From Sediminibacterium sp. (GTDB lineage: Bacteria; Bacteroidota; Bacteroidia; Chitinophagales; Chitinophagaceae), in contig NZ_JAUYTR010000016.1 of the NCBI RefSeq assembly GCF_030695065.1, positions 186,001 through 250,000 on the forward strand: 64,000 nucleotides of DNA, given 5' to 3'. Below the pieces are notes generated by a model. The model had not been told where the DNA came from. It did not search any database and worked only from the letters and a program-made list of their open reading frames with translations. Position 1 is the stretch's first letter; every line of letters starts with the position of its first letter. Below are positions 1 to 8,842 of this stretch, in pieces. A program made the position numbers and the translations under genes.

Positions 1-510
1 ACTAAGTGTTTTTTTACCATTTAATGGAGCAATCTCAATAATTGCATCAGATGGATGGAGGTCAAAATGTTTAACCAATGTTTCAACTGCATATTGATCT
101 GAGGGGAAAGCCCCAGCTTCCATTATAATTTTAAAACGCTCTTTTGTGGGGGTATAAAAACTAAGCATTAATAAATGCAAATTCACAGTAAGGGCGTTCA
201 TTGCACTTACCTCTATTTCTTTTGCCCCTACTAGTTTGGCTAAACTCGGTTTTAGGTATTCTTGGTAGTGTAACCAAGGATTTGGCCCATTAAAATAACC
301 TCCAACTGCCAATTCTTTCCAGGTATTTAATTCTGTTTCTATAGCGGCTGATACCGATTTTGGTTGAAGTCCAAGGGAATTGCCACAAAAATATATGGCA
401 GGTTGATTATTATGTTGAGGGAAATGGAACAAATTTTTAAACTCAGCAAGTGGGTCTTGTTTGTCGAGTTGTTTGGCAAAATCCAATGTAGCTTCAAAAT
501 TAGGCAGCAT
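1..510 (-). CDS. kynU: kynureninase, 5' part (cut by window edge)
   Basis: Reading the minus strand from an ATG at 510 gives 170 open codons that run off the left edge. The product begins MLPNFEATLDFAKQLDKQDP and contains YFCGNSLGLQP, GYFNGPNPWLHY and EVSAMNALTVNLHLLM, all typical of the N-terminal half of kynureninase, a PLP fold-type I enzyme that cleaves kynurenine or 3-hydroxykynurenine to (hydroxy)anthranilate and alanine. The PLP lysine would lie beyond the edge, so integrity cannot be judged. It is divergent from the S9 peptidase gene; a TACTTTG sequence at 526-532 (minus strand) is one base short of a TAnnTTTG box. The family call is secure. Confidence 0.9.
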   Translation of the reverse strand, partial: MLPNFEATLDFAKQLDKQDPLAEFKNLFHFPQHNNQPAIYFCGNSLGLQPKSVSAAIETELNTWKELAVGGYFNGPNPWLHYQEYLKPSLAKLVGAKEIEVSAMNALTVNLHLLMLSFYTPTKERFKIIMEAGAFPSDQYAVETLVKHFDLHPSDAIIEIAPLNGKKTLS

Positions 511-618
511 AGTCTTATTTTACCGCAAAGTAAAGCTATCCACCGATTATTTTATAAATGGTGCACAGTTAAAGCCCGAATCCTTTATTTTGAGCATCCA
601 AAAAATCAATATACTGTT

Positions 619-3123
619 ATGAGACTATTCCAAATGCTACTGCTACTATTAATAAGCAGTTCGGTTATGGCGCAGCAAACTCCAGTTACCAAAGCAAACT
701 ATGCATTGGCTGCTCGATTTTCGCCCAATAAAGTGCAAAAAATGATTTTTAGTTTAAATGTAGATCCACATTGGCTAAAAAAATCTGATCGTTTTTGGTA
801 CATGTATGAAACCTCAGAAGGGAAAAAATGGTACATCGTAGATGCAGCAAAAGGCGAAAAAAAGCAATTATTTGATAATGCTTTACTTGCTGCAAAACTC
901 ACTCGAATTACCGATGATCCTATGGACGCTCAACATTTGAACATTGATAGCATGAAGTTCATAAAAGATGAGAACTGGATTAGGTTTGAAGTGAAAACAA
1001 CTAAAGATGTTCCAAAGAAAGATACTGCAGCAAAAAAAGGTACCCCGCCTGTAATGGAGAAAAAAGTCTTTTATTTTGAATACAATATTTCAACAGGAGA
1101 CTTGGTAGAAATCACCGATCCTGTTAAAACTAAGCGTAAGCCAATGTGGGCAAGTATTGCGCCAGATAGCTCTATTGTTGTATTTGGTAAGAACAATAAT
1201 CTATATTCAATGGATTGGGCTAATTATAAGAAGGCCTTGGTAAATGACAAAGATTCAAGTATTGTAGAAACACAGCTTACTAAAGATGGAATTGAAAACT
1301 TTGGATACCATAATAATGGTAATGGTGAAACCAATGTAGACAAAGAAAAAAATAAAGGAATAAGAAGACCTGCTTTTATACTTTGGTCTCCTGATTCAAA
1401 ATATTTTGTAATAGATGTTACCGATAATAGAAGGGTAAAGGATCTTTGGGTAATTAATAGTATTGCAGAACCAAGACCTACTTTGGAAACCTATAAATAC
1501 TGGATGCCAGGAGAAAAAGAATCACCTGTTGAGCATCTTAGAATGTTTGAAGTGGCTACCAAAACCATGAAAGAAATTAATACTGGTATGTATAAAGACC
1601 AAACAGTAAATGTTTGGAGTGCGCCTTCAAAAGTGAGTAGTAGAGACGATGAAGGTCGTCCAAATACCTGGTTAGGAACAGCTGATAAATTTTACTTTAG
1701 TAGAACAAGTAGAGATCTAAAAAGAATTGATATTGGATTAGTAGACGTTAAAACAGCCACTGCTAAAACCTTAATTGAAGAAAAAATGAATACCTATGTA
1801 GAAATACGTAGAATTGGTTTAGTAAATGAAGGCAAAGAATTGATTCAATGGAGTGAAGAAGATGGTTGGGGACATTTTTATTTATATGATGAAAACGGTA
1901 AGTTAAAAAACCAAATTACTTCTGGCGCTTGGCATGCTGAAGACATTTTGGCTATTGACGAAAAAGCTAGGGTACTGTATTTTTCTGCTAATGGAAAAGA
2001 AGCTGGAGAAAATCCATATTACTTACATGCATACAGAGTCAATTTTGATGGTACTGGATTAAAACTATTGAACCCAGGAGAGTTTGATCACAATGCGTCT
2101 ATGGACGACAATAAAAAATATTTAGTAAATACTTTTTCAAGAGTAAATACTGTTCCTAAATCTGTATTATTAGGAGCAGATGGCAGAAAGATTCTTGATT
2201 TAGAAACAGCCGACTTAAGTAGTTTAATGGCAGCTGGTTATAAATTTCCTGAAATCTTTAAAGCAAAAGCCGACGATGGTATCACCGATTTATATGGGGT
2301 GATGTACAAGCCTTTCGATTTTGATAGTTCCAAGAAATACCCAATTGTAGAGTATGTTTATCCAGGTCCACAAACGGAGGCAATGAATACCAGCTTTGGT
2401 AGAGGGTTTGATAGAACCGATCGTTTAGCACAGTTAGGTGTAGTAGTAATTACATTGGGTAATAGAGGTGGGCATCCAAGCAGAAGCAAGTGGTACCACA
2501 ATTACGGTTACGGGAATTTACGTGACTACGGTTTAGCTGATAAAAAAGTGGTTGCTGAACAATTGGCAGACAAACATAAATTTTTAGACATTAATAGAGT
2601 TGGTATTCATGGTCACTCTGGTGGTGGATTCATGAGCACAGCTGCAATTTTAGTTTATCCTGATTTCTTTAAAGTGGCTGTATCTTCTGCCGGTAACCAC
2701 GACAACGCCATTTACAATAGATGGTGGAGCGAGAAGCACCATGGAGTTAAAGAAATTATTAGTGAAAAAGGTGACACTACTTTCCAATACAACATTGATA
2801 AAAACCCTGAATTGGCAAAGAATTTAAAGGGTAAGCTAATGTTGTTCCATGGCGAAATAGACAATAATGTACACCCTGCAAATACCATTCGTGTTGCTAA
2901 TGCATTAATTAAAGCAAACAAGCGCTTTGATATGAAAATATTGCCAACACAAAGACATGGTTTTGGTGATATGACCGAATATTTCTTCTGGGGGATGAGC
3001 GACTATTTTGCTCAGCATTTGATTGGAGATAAAACAGAGCGCCCTGTAGATTTGGAAGAAATGAATAGAGATATTCCACAGAATAGCAAAACCGGTGCTG
3101 CTGGCGGCCTAGGTAGAAGATAA
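619..3123 (+). CDS. S9 family dipeptidyl peptidase (DPP IV-like), secreted
   Basis: An 834-residue prolyl-oligopeptidase-clan serine peptidase, probably periplasmic, removing dipeptides from peptide N-termini. Residues 1-18 form a signal peptide (MRLFQMLLLLLISSSVMAQ). A DPP IV-type beta-propeller fills roughly 60-560 and an alpha/beta hydrolase domain the last 260 residues. The triad is visible: Ser667 in GHSGGG, Asp748 in GEIDNNVHP and His780 in RHGF. The frame stays open upstream to 364, but that stretch is antisense to kynureninase and precedes the signal peptide, so ATG 619 is chosen. A strong hairpin terminator follows. The exact peptide preference cannot be read from sequence. Confidence 0.9.
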   Translation: MRLFQMLLLLLISSSVMAQQTPVTKANYALAARFSPNKVQKMIFSLNVDPHWLKKSDRFWYMYETSEGKKWYIVDAAKGEKKQLFDNALLAAKLTRITDDPMDAQHLNIDSMKFIKDENWIRFEVKTTKDVPKKDTAAKKGTPPVMEKKVFYFEYNISTGDLVEITDPVKTKRKPMWASIAPDSSIVVFGKNNNLYSMDWANYKKALVNDKDSSIVETQLTKDGIENFGYHNNGNGETNVDKEKNKGIRRPAFILWSPDSKYFVIDVTDNRRVKDLWVINSIAEPRPTLETYKYWMPGEKESPVEHLRMFEVATKTMKEINTGMYKDQTVNVWSAPSKVSSRDDEGRPNTWLGTADKFYFSRTSRDLKRIDIGLVDVKTATAKTLIEEKMNTYVEIRRIGLVNEGKELIQWSEEDGWGHFYLYDENGKLKNQITSGAWHAEDILAIDEKARVLYFSANGKEAGENPYYLHAYRVNFDGTGLKLLNPGEFDHNASMDDNKKYLVNTFSRVNTVPKSVLLGADGRKILDLETADLSSLMAAGYKFPEIFKAKADDGITDLYGVMYKPFDFDSSKKYPIVEYVYPGPQTEAMNTSFGRGFDRTDRLAQLGVVVITLGNRGGHPSRSKWYHNYGYGNLRDYGLADKKVVAEQLADKHKFLDINRVGIHGHSGGGFMSTAAILVYPDFFKVAVSSAGNHDNAIYNRWWSEKHHGVKEIISEKGDTTFQYNIDKNPELAKNLKGKLMLFHGEIDNNVHPANTIRVANALIKANKRFDMKILPTQRHGFGDMTEYFFWGMSDYFAQHLIGDKTERPVDLEEMNRDIPQNSKTGAAGGLGRR

Positions 3124-3144
3124 ATTATTTTCTTTTGTTATAAT

Positions 3145-3181
3145 AATCCCCGTCAAAAATACATTGACGGGGATTTTGTTT
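3145..3181 (+). terminator. intrinsic terminator after S9 peptidase
   Basis: A 12-bp perfect stem (AATCCCCGTCAA at 3145-3156 with TTGACGGGGATT at 3164-3175, 7-base loop) is followed by a T-rich tail. Confidence 0.85.
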
Positions 3182-3244
3182 AATTCAACCTGCTGTATTA
3201 ATTGCAATTCATGAGATTATACTATTTCGGGTAATTTTAAATTG

Positions 3245-3252
3245 TATTTTTG
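3245..3252 (+). promoter_or_regulatory. -7 box for gcdH-aroK
   Basis: TATTTTTG matches the Bacteroidota TAnnTTTG -7 consensus 30 bases before the ATG of glutaryl-CoA dehydrogenase. No TTG is seen at the usual -33 distance. Confidence 0.5.
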
Positions 3253-3282
3253 TATAAATTCTAAGACTTAAAATTCAGTGCG

Positions 3283-4467
3283 ATGGCTGCCAGAACAGAT
3301 TTATTTCAATCTCCAGATTATTACCAATTAGACGAGCTATTATCCGAAGAGCATAAATTGATTCGTGAATCGGTAAGGGCTTATGTAAAAAAGGATATTT
3401 CTCCAATTATTGAAGATTATGCTCAAAGAGCTGAGTTTCCTGAGCAAATTGTTAGTCAATTAGGAAACTTGGGTTGTTTTGGACCAACTGTGCCAACTGA
3501 GTATGGCGGTGGAGGGCTTGATTATATTAGTTATGGATTGATGATGCAAGAGTTGGAAAGGGGAGATAGTGGGGTAAGAAGTACTGCTTCTGTTCAAGGA
3601 AGTTTGGTGATGCATCCAATTTATGCTTACGGTAACGAAGCGCAAAGAAATAAATATTTACCCAAACTTGCTTCAGGAGAGTGGTTGGGTTGTTTTGGAT
3701 TAACAGAGCCAGACCATGGAAGTAATCCGGCGGGTATGATAACCAATATTAAAGATGCCGGAGACTATATGCTATTAAATGGTGCTAAAATGTGGATTAG
3801 CAATGCTCCCTTTGCAACAATTGCTGTTGTATGGGCAAGAAATGAGCAAAATGAAATTCAAGGAGTTATTGTAGAAAGAGGAATGGAAGGATTTTCTACT
3901 CCAACTACCCATGGCAAATGGAGTTTAAGAGCAAGTGCAACAGGAGAATTGGTTTTTGACAATGTAAAAGTGCCAAAAGAAAATATTTTACCTAATGTAA
4001 AAGGATTAAAAGGGCCATTGGGATGTTTAACTAAAGCGAGATTCGGAATTGCTTGGGGTGCATTAGGTGCAGCTATGGATTGTTATGATACCGCATTAAG
4101 ATACAGCATGGAACGACAACAATTTGGTAGGCCAATTGGTGGTTTTCAATTACAGCAAAAAAAGCTTGCTGAAATGATTACTGAAATAACTAAAGGGCAG
4201 TTATTGGTATGGCGTTTAGGGGTATTAATGAATGAGGGCAAAGCCACACCACAACAAGTGAGTATGGCAAAAAGGAATAGTTGTGAAATAGCAACCAATA
4301 TTGCAAGGGATGCCAGACAAATGCTAGGCGGGATGGGCATTACTGGTGAATACAGTATTATGCGCCATATGATGAATTTAGAAAGTGTTATCACCTATGA
4401 AGGAACACACGATATTCATCTATTAATTACTGGGATGGATATTACCGGTTACAATTCCTTCAAATAA
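3283..4467 (+). CDS. gcdH: glutaryl-CoA dehydrogenase
   Basis: A 394-residue FAD-dependent acyl-CoA dehydrogenase that would oxidise and decarboxylate glutaryl-CoA to crotonyl-CoA. It follows the GCDH subfamily closely: SVQGSLVMHPIYAYG, LGCFGLTEPDHGSNP, KWSLRASATGE and ITYEGTHDIHLL. Glu373 in YEGT is the catalytic base position, and Arg99 in the DSGVRS segment matches the glutaryl-carboxylate-binding arginine of the human enzyme, which argues against a generic short-chain dehydrogenase. The stop overlaps the aroK start by one base (TAATG). With kynureninase next door it may serve tryptophan or lysine breakdown; that link is inference. Confidence 0.88.
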   Translation: MAARTDLFQSPDYYQLDELLSEEHKLIRESVRAYVKKDISPIIEDYAQRAEFPEQIVSQLGNLGCFGPTVPTEYGGGGLDYISYGLMMQELERGDSGVRSTASVQGSLVMHPIYAYGNEAQRNKYLPKLASGEWLGCFGLTEPDHGSNPAGMITNIKDAGDYMLLNGAKMWISNAPFATIAVVWARNEQNEIQGVIVERGMEGFSTPTTHGKWSLRASATGELVFDNVKVPKENILPNVKGLKGPLGCLTKARFGIAWGALGAAMDCYDTALRYSMERQQFGRPIGGFQLQQKKLAEMITEITKGQLLVWRLGVLMNEGKATPQQVSMAKRNSCEIATNIARDARQMLGGMGITGEYSIMRHMMNLESVITYEGTHDIHLLITGMDITGYNSFK

Positions 4468-4964
4468 TGAAAATTTTTCTTATTGGGATGATGGGCAGCG
4501 GAAAGAGTTTCTGGAAACAGCGGCTTTCTGCAAAATTAAAAACAGGTGGATACGATTTAGACGGCATAATAGAGTCTGTTGAAGAAAAATCTGTTACAGA
4601 ATTGTTTGAAGAGGAAGGAGAAATCTGGTTCAGGAAAACCGAAGCCAAATTGCTCAGATGGTTTGGCGAAAAAAAATCTTTTGTTTTAGCAACTGGTGGA
4701 GGTACGCCTTGTTTTCATCAAAATATGGAATGGATGAATCAACAAGGAATTACAATATGGTTAGATGAGCCAGTTGAAGTATTAGTTGAAAGACTCTTGC
4801 CAGAAATGGCTCAAAGGCCGTTGCTTAAAAATCTTTCAACACAGCAATTGCAATCCTTTATTCAAAATAAATTAACAGAGAGGAGGCCATTTTATAATCA
4901 AGCTAAAAAGAAGCTATCTGGTTCTGAAATCAATTTAAAAAACTTAATTGTAAATATTCAATAA
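4467..4964 (+). CDS. aroK: shikimate kinase
   Basis: A 165-residue P-loop kinase that phosphorylates shikimate at the 3-hydroxyl in aromatic amino acid synthesis. Visible are the Walker A GMMGSGKS (Lys13), the DLDGIIE substrate and metal motif, FRKTE with the shikimate-binding Arg, ATGGGTP, the lid arginine in QRPLL and the C-terminal ERRPFYNQA. Length is normal for the family. It shares one base with the gcdH stop and is followed one base later by a DUF423 gene, so the three are probably co-transcribed. The residues after the P-loop (FWKQRL) are unlike the usual TxGRxLA, a mild divergence. Confidence 0.9.
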   Translation: MKIFLIGMMGSGKSFWKQRLSAKLKTGGYDLDGIIESVEEKSVTELFEEEGEIWFRKTEAKLLRWFGEKKSFVLATGGGTPCFHQNMEWMNQQGITIWLDEPVEVLVERLLPEMAQRPLLKNLSTQQLQSFIQNKLTERRPFYNQAKKKLSGSEINLKNLIVNIQ

Positions 4965-4965
4965 C

Positions 4966-5358
4966 ATGCATAAAGGGTTCATTATCATTGCATCATTTCT
5001 TGGAGCTTTAGCAGTTGCACTGGGTGCTTTTGGTGCACATGGGTTAAAAAATTACGCTAGCCCTGCAATGATTAATACTTTTGAAACGGCAGTTAAATAT
5101 CAATTTTACCACGTTTTTGCATTATCCATTACAGGTATTCTTTATGCTTATTTTCCTACACCAATGTTGGTTACGGCTGGCAAACTATTTATTGTAGGGA
5201 TGTCTATTTTTTCTGGATCACTTTATTTATTAACCCTTTTCTCAGTATTAGGATACAACCAGTTTAAATGGATAGGTGCTATTACGCCAATTGGGGGCCT
5301 TATATTGATAACTGCATGGATATTAATGGGGATTTCTTTGTGGAGATATAAAGCTTAG
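4966..5358 (+). CDS. DUF423 / TMEM256-like membrane protein
   Basis: A 130-residue inner-membrane protein with four hydrophobic segments. The start HKGFIIIASFLGALAVALGAFGAHGLK and the central FETAVKYQFYHVFAL are hallmarks of DUF423 (YgdD family). Function is unknown across the family. It lies one base after aroK and probably belongs to the gcdH-aroK unit. No terminator is evident in the 85 bases before ftsK. Confidence 0.85.
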   Translation: MHKGFIIIASFLGALAVALGAFGAHGLKNYASPAMINTFETAVKYQFYHVFALSITGILYAYFPTPMLVTAGKLFIVGMSIFSGSLYLLTLFSVLGYNQFKWIGAITPIGGLILITAWILMGISLWRYKA

Positions 5359-5431
5359 TGGAAAACCCAAGCGCCTTGCAGGCATTTTTGCACATTGATG
5401 CCGAAGTTCTCTTTATGGCTATCTCAAACAG

Positions 5432-5439
5432 TATATTTG
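5432..5439 (+). promoter_or_regulatory. candidate -7 box, 4 bases before ftsK ATG
   Basis: TATATTTG fits TAnnTTTG and ends four bases before the ATG, which would give a leaderless or nearly leaderless mRNA. A second, poorer candidate (GCATTTTTGCAC, about 5381-5392) lies about 50 bases upstream of the start. Confidence 0.4.
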
Positions 5440-5443
5440 GTAT

Positions 5444-8041
5444 ATGGCCAATAGTTTAAAAAAGAAGACCCCAGTTCCGCCAGACCCTGAAGAGCTGAAT
5501 CCAGACAAAGATGCAGATGTAACGGTTGCAGCAGTGGTTAAAGACGAAAGAACCGAAAAGATTATAGGTTCAGTTTGCCTATTACTTACCCTTTTCTTAT
5601 TTATTTCTTTTACTTCCTATTTATTTACTTGGCAAGAGGATCAGGATAAAGTACAACAATTTGGTGTTCGTATTTTTTCTACTGATGATGTTAGAGTGAA
5701 TAATTTGTTGGGTGTACTAGGTGCGTATGTTTCTCACTCACTATGGTACAATGGTTTTGGTTTGGCTTCCTATTTATTCTGTACCGTTTTTTTTGTGTTA
5801 GGCGTAAACCTTCTTTTTGGAAAGAAAGTGTTTAAATTATTACGGAACTTGAAATATGTGTTAATTGGTTTGGTTGTATTTAGTATGGCAGCTTCTTATA
5901 TTGCAAAAGGGGCTCCTTTTTCTTGGGGCGGTGCTGTTGGTGAATATTTAAATGACTGGTTCGAAAAATGGATTGGTAGAATTGGTACAGGAGCATTATT
6001 ACTTCTAACATTATTTAGTTATTTTATTTGGAGGTTTAATCCTGTTTTCAAATTGCCAAACTGGAAGTTCAACTTTTTGGATGGTAAGGAAGAACCAATG
6101 TCTAAAAATCTTGCAGCTGATATTCCAGAGGAATCAACAGAAAACAACAATCTTATTGATGAAGAATTGGATGAAGACGGGTTGCCTATTAGTAAGAACA
6201 AACTAAAGACAAATGCTAGTGGCGTTTCGGTAATAATGCCAGCTGTAGAATTAACCAACAACCCTATGAATGAATTTGATATGGTAGAGAAAGAAGAGTT
6301 GGTTATAGAGGAGGAAGAAGAATTAGAAGCTGAATTAGAAGAAGCCGAAGACGAATTAATAGAAGCAATTGAAGAAAGTGAAAACGAAGAAGAAGTTGAT
6401 GATGTTGATCAGGCTCCAATTGCACAGAATAGCAAAAAAAATGAACCTGAATTAGAATTAGAAATTAAAGAAACTCCAGAAGTTGAAGAGGAAGAAACAC
6501 TAGCTGAAATTGCTGCAACCATTGGTAGTTTGGCAAGTAAATACGATGTTACACTTGACTTAAAGAATTATAAATATCCAGGGTTAGATTTATTAGAAAC
6601 ACATGGTAGTGAAAAAATAGTACACGATCCAACAGAATTAGAAACACATAAAAATCAAATCATAGCAACATTAAAAAACTATGATATTGCAATACAAAGA
6701 ATTGCTGCAACAGTAGGTCCTACAGTTACTTTATATGAGATTGTGCCTGCGCCAGGTGTTAGAATAAGCAGAATTAAAAACCTAGAAGATGATATTGCTT
6801 TAAGTTTAGCTGCATTGGGTATTCGAATTATTGCGCCAATTCCGGGTAAAGGAACTATTGGTATTGAAGTACCCAATGTTCGTAAAACGGTTGTGAGTAT
6901 GAAAACCTTATTGGCTAGTGAAAAATTTCAAAATAGTAGTTTTTCTCTACCCATTGCAATTGGCAAAAAAATTGATAATGACAATTTCATTGTAGATCTT
7001 GCTACAATGCCCCACTTGTTAATGGCTGGTGCAACAGGTCAAGGAAAGTCGGTAGGCCTAAATGCAATTTTAGTTTCTTTATTGTATAAAAAACATCCCT
7101 CTCAATTAAAGTTCGTTTTGGTTGATCCCAAAAAAGTTGAGTTGAGTTTGTATAGGGTAATAGAAAAGCATTTCCTAGCTAAGCTTCCAGGAGAGGAAGA
7201 ATCAATTATTACCGATACCAAAAAAGTGGTCTATACATTAAATGCATTGTGCATTGAAATGGATAATCGGTACGATTTGTTAAAAGAAGCAGGCTGTAGA
7301 AATATTAAAGAATACAATGAGAAATTCACTGCTCGAAAGTTGAATCCAGAAAAAGGGCACCAATATTTACCATTTATTGTATTGGTAGTAGATGAGTTTG
7401 CCGATTTAATCATGACAGCTGGTAAAGAAGTAGAAATGCCAATTGCTCGACTTGCCCAGTTGGCAAGGGCCATTGGTATCCATTTAATAATTGCAACACA
7501 AAGACCTTCAGTTAATATTATAACAGGAACCATTAAGGCCAATTTCCCTGCTCGTATTGCATTTAAAGTTTCTAGTAAAATTGATAGCAGAACAATTTTA
7601 GATGCAGGTGGTGCAGAGCAGTTAATTGGAAAAGGAGATATGTTGGTTAGCTATAATGGAGAAATTACTCGTTTGCAATGTGCTTTTGTAGATACCCCCG
7701 AAGTAGATGCTGTTTGTGAATTTATTGGAAATCAAAAAGGTTATCCTCAGGCATTTTTGTTGCCAGAATACGTGGATGAAAAAGAAATGGAAGGGAGAGA
7801 TTTTGATGCCAATGATCGTGACCCGCTATTTGAAGACGCAGCAAGATTAATTGTAAGCAGTCAAATGGGATCTACCTCTTTAATACAACGAAGAATGAAA
7901 CTAGGATATAATAGGGCAGGAAGGCTTATGGATCAATTAGAGGCAGCAGGAGTGGTAGGGCCTAACCAGGGAAGTAAGGCAAGAGAAGTGTTGTTTAAAA
8001 CTGATTCAGAATTGCAATCTTTCTTAGATACAATGGTATAA
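5444..8041 (+). CDS. ftsK: DNA translocase FtsK/SpoIIIE
   Basis: An 865-residue septal DNA pump that moves chromosome termini at cell division. Four N-terminal membrane helices span about 40-205. A highly acidic Glu-rich linker covers about 270-350. The RecA-like motor has Walker A GATGQGKS (Lys535) and Walker B VVDEFADL (Asp650-Glu651), and IATQRPSVNIITG is a family signature. The C-terminal gamma winged-helix (DPLFEDAARLIV to the end) would recognise orientation sequences. Length is typical for Bacteroidota. A lolA-like gene follows, a neighbourhood common in this phylum. Confidence 0.95.
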   Translation: MANSLKKKTPVPPDPEELNPDKDADVTVAAVVKDERTEKIIGSVCLLLTLFLFISFTSYLFTWQEDQDKVQQFGVRIFSTDDVRVNNLLGVLGAYVSHSLWYNGFGLASYLFCTVFFVLGVNLLFGKKVFKLLRNLKYVLIGLVVFSMAASYIAKGAPFSWGGAVGEYLNDWFEKWIGRIGTGALLLLTLFSYFIWRFNPVFKLPNWKFNFLDGKEEPMSKNLAADIPEESTENNNLIDEELDEDGLPISKNKLKTNASGVSVIMPAVELTNNPMNEFDMVEKEELVIEEEEELEAELEEAEDELIEAIEESENEEEVDDVDQAPIAQNSKKNEPELELEIKETPEVEEEETLAEIAATIGSLASKYDVTLDLKNYKYPGLDLLETHGSEKIVHDPTELETHKNQIIATLKNYDIAIQRIAATVGPTVTLYEIVPAPGVRISRIKNLEDDIALSLAALGIRIIAPIPGKGTIGIEVPNVRKTVVSMKTLLASEKFQNSSFSLPIAIGKKIDNDNFIVDLATMPHLLMAGATGQGKSVGLNAILVSLLYKKHPSQLKFVLVDPKKVELSLYRVIEKHFLAKLPGEEESIITDTKKVVYTLNALCIEMDNRYDLLKEAGCRNIKEYNEKFTARKLNPEKGHQYLPFIVLVVDEFADLIMTAGKEVEMPIARLAQLARAIGIHLIIATQRPSVNIITGTIKANFPARIAFKVSSKIDSRTILDAGGAEQLIGKGDMLVSYNGEITRLQCAFVDTPEVDAVCEFIGNQKGYPQAFLLPEYVDEKEMEGRDFDANDRDPLFEDAARLIVSSQMGSTSLIQRRMKLGYNRAGRLMDQLEAAGVVGPNQGSKAREVLFKTDSELQSFLDTMV

Positions 8042-8049
8042 ACAAGTTG

Positions 8050-8070
8050 GGCCTATGATAAGGCCATTTT
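8050..8070 (+). terminator. weak hairpin after ftsK
   Basis: GGCCT at 8050-8054 pairs with AGGCC at 8061-8065 across a 6-base loop and is followed by a short T-run. It is a weak terminator candidate. Confidence 0.4.
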
Positions 8071-8115
8071 ACCGAAACTTTAATAGGTTGAATTACCCAA
8101 AATCAGTCGAAAGTG

Positions 8116-8123
8116 TATATTTG
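8116..8123 (+). promoter_or_regulatory. -7 box for lolA
   Basis: TATATTTG lies 17 bases before the lolA ATG and is followed by GCACC, as in other promoters of this window. The nearest upstream TTG (8088-8090) is 25 bases away, somewhat far. Confidence 0.5.
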
Positions 8124-8140
8124 CACCCTAATACGGAAAC

Positions 8141-8770
8141 ATGCAGAAATTTTACATAGCTAGTATTTTTATTTTTTGTTCTTTTTTGTTTACTAATGCC
8201 CAGAATGATCCCGCAGCAAAAAAAGTAATAGATGCTTTTGGGTCAAAAGTAAAGGCATCAAAGGGAATTACAGCCTCCTTCTCATTAAAGTCTTTCAACA
8301 GTAAGGGTAAAGCGAATGGAACAAAATCATTATCTCTTTCAATGCGAGGAGAAAAATATTTATTAAAGCAGGGGAAAACCGAAATAATATGTGACGGCAA
8401 AAATGTATATAATTTTGACGGGGCTAAAACGATTACCAAGTCTGCTGTAGAAGAAAACAGCCAAACTTTGAGTCCTCAAAAATTGTTGGCTGGCTCGTAT
8501 GATAAAGATTTCTCTTATAAACTCACCAATACAAAGGGTAATTTCAATGAAATTGAAATGGTGCCATTAGACAAAAGAAAAAATTTCCAAAAAGTGACTT
8601 TATTTTTCAATAAAAAGACAAGTGTACTTTCAAAAGCGTCTATTTTAGATAAAAGCAATAATATTACTGAGTTAGGAGTAAGTAATATAAACTTAAGTGC
8701 TAAGCTGGCTGATATCCTGTTTGTATTTAATAAAGCCAATTATCCAAAAGACGTTGAAATTCTAGACTAA
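8141..8770 (+). CDS. lolA: LolA-like outer-membrane lipoprotein carrier
   Basis: A 209-residue periplasmic protein with a cleavable signal peptide (MQKFYIASIFIFCSFLFTNAQ). The rest has the LolA pattern: an amphipathic N-terminal helix (AAKKVIDAFGSKVKASKGITASFSL) followed by an incomplete beta-barrel with FKVTLFF-type strands and SKASILDKSNNITEL. LolA shuttles lipoproteins from the inner to the outer membrane. It has its own -7 box and a terminator downstream, so it can be transcribed independently of ftsK. Sequence divergence from proteobacterial LolA is large, so the family assignment is good but equivalence of function is inferred. Confidence 0.8.
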   Translation: MQKFYIASIFIFCSFLFTNAQNDPAAKKVIDAFGSKVKASKGITASFSLKSFNSKGKANGTKSLSLSMRGEKYLLKQGKTEIICDGKNVYNFDGAKTITKSAVEENSQTLSPQKLLAGSYDKDFSYKLTNTKGNFNEIEMVPLDKRKNFQKVTLFFNKKTSVLSKASILDKSNNITELGVSNINLSAKLADILFVFNKANYPKDVEILD

Positions 8771-8792
8771 TTCATTTTATATTTTTTTTATT

Positions 8793-8827
8793 AAGCCCTT
8801 CTAATTATTTAGAGGGGCTTTTATTTT
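8793..8827 (+). terminator. intrinsic terminator after lolA
   Basis: AAGCCCTTCT pairs with AGAGGGGCTT (10 bp including one G-T pair, 8-base loop) and is followed by TTATTTT. Confidence 0.8.
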
Positions 8828-8842
8828 GCTTATTTTTAAGCT

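Noticed and set aside
364-618. In-frame upstream extension of the S9 peptidase (85 codons)
   Set aside because: It is antisense to the kynureninase start and precedes a clear signal peptide at ATG 619.
7231-7542. Minus-strand 103-codon frame inside ftsK
   Set aside because: It lies wholly antisense to the conserved ftsK motor domain and resembles no family.
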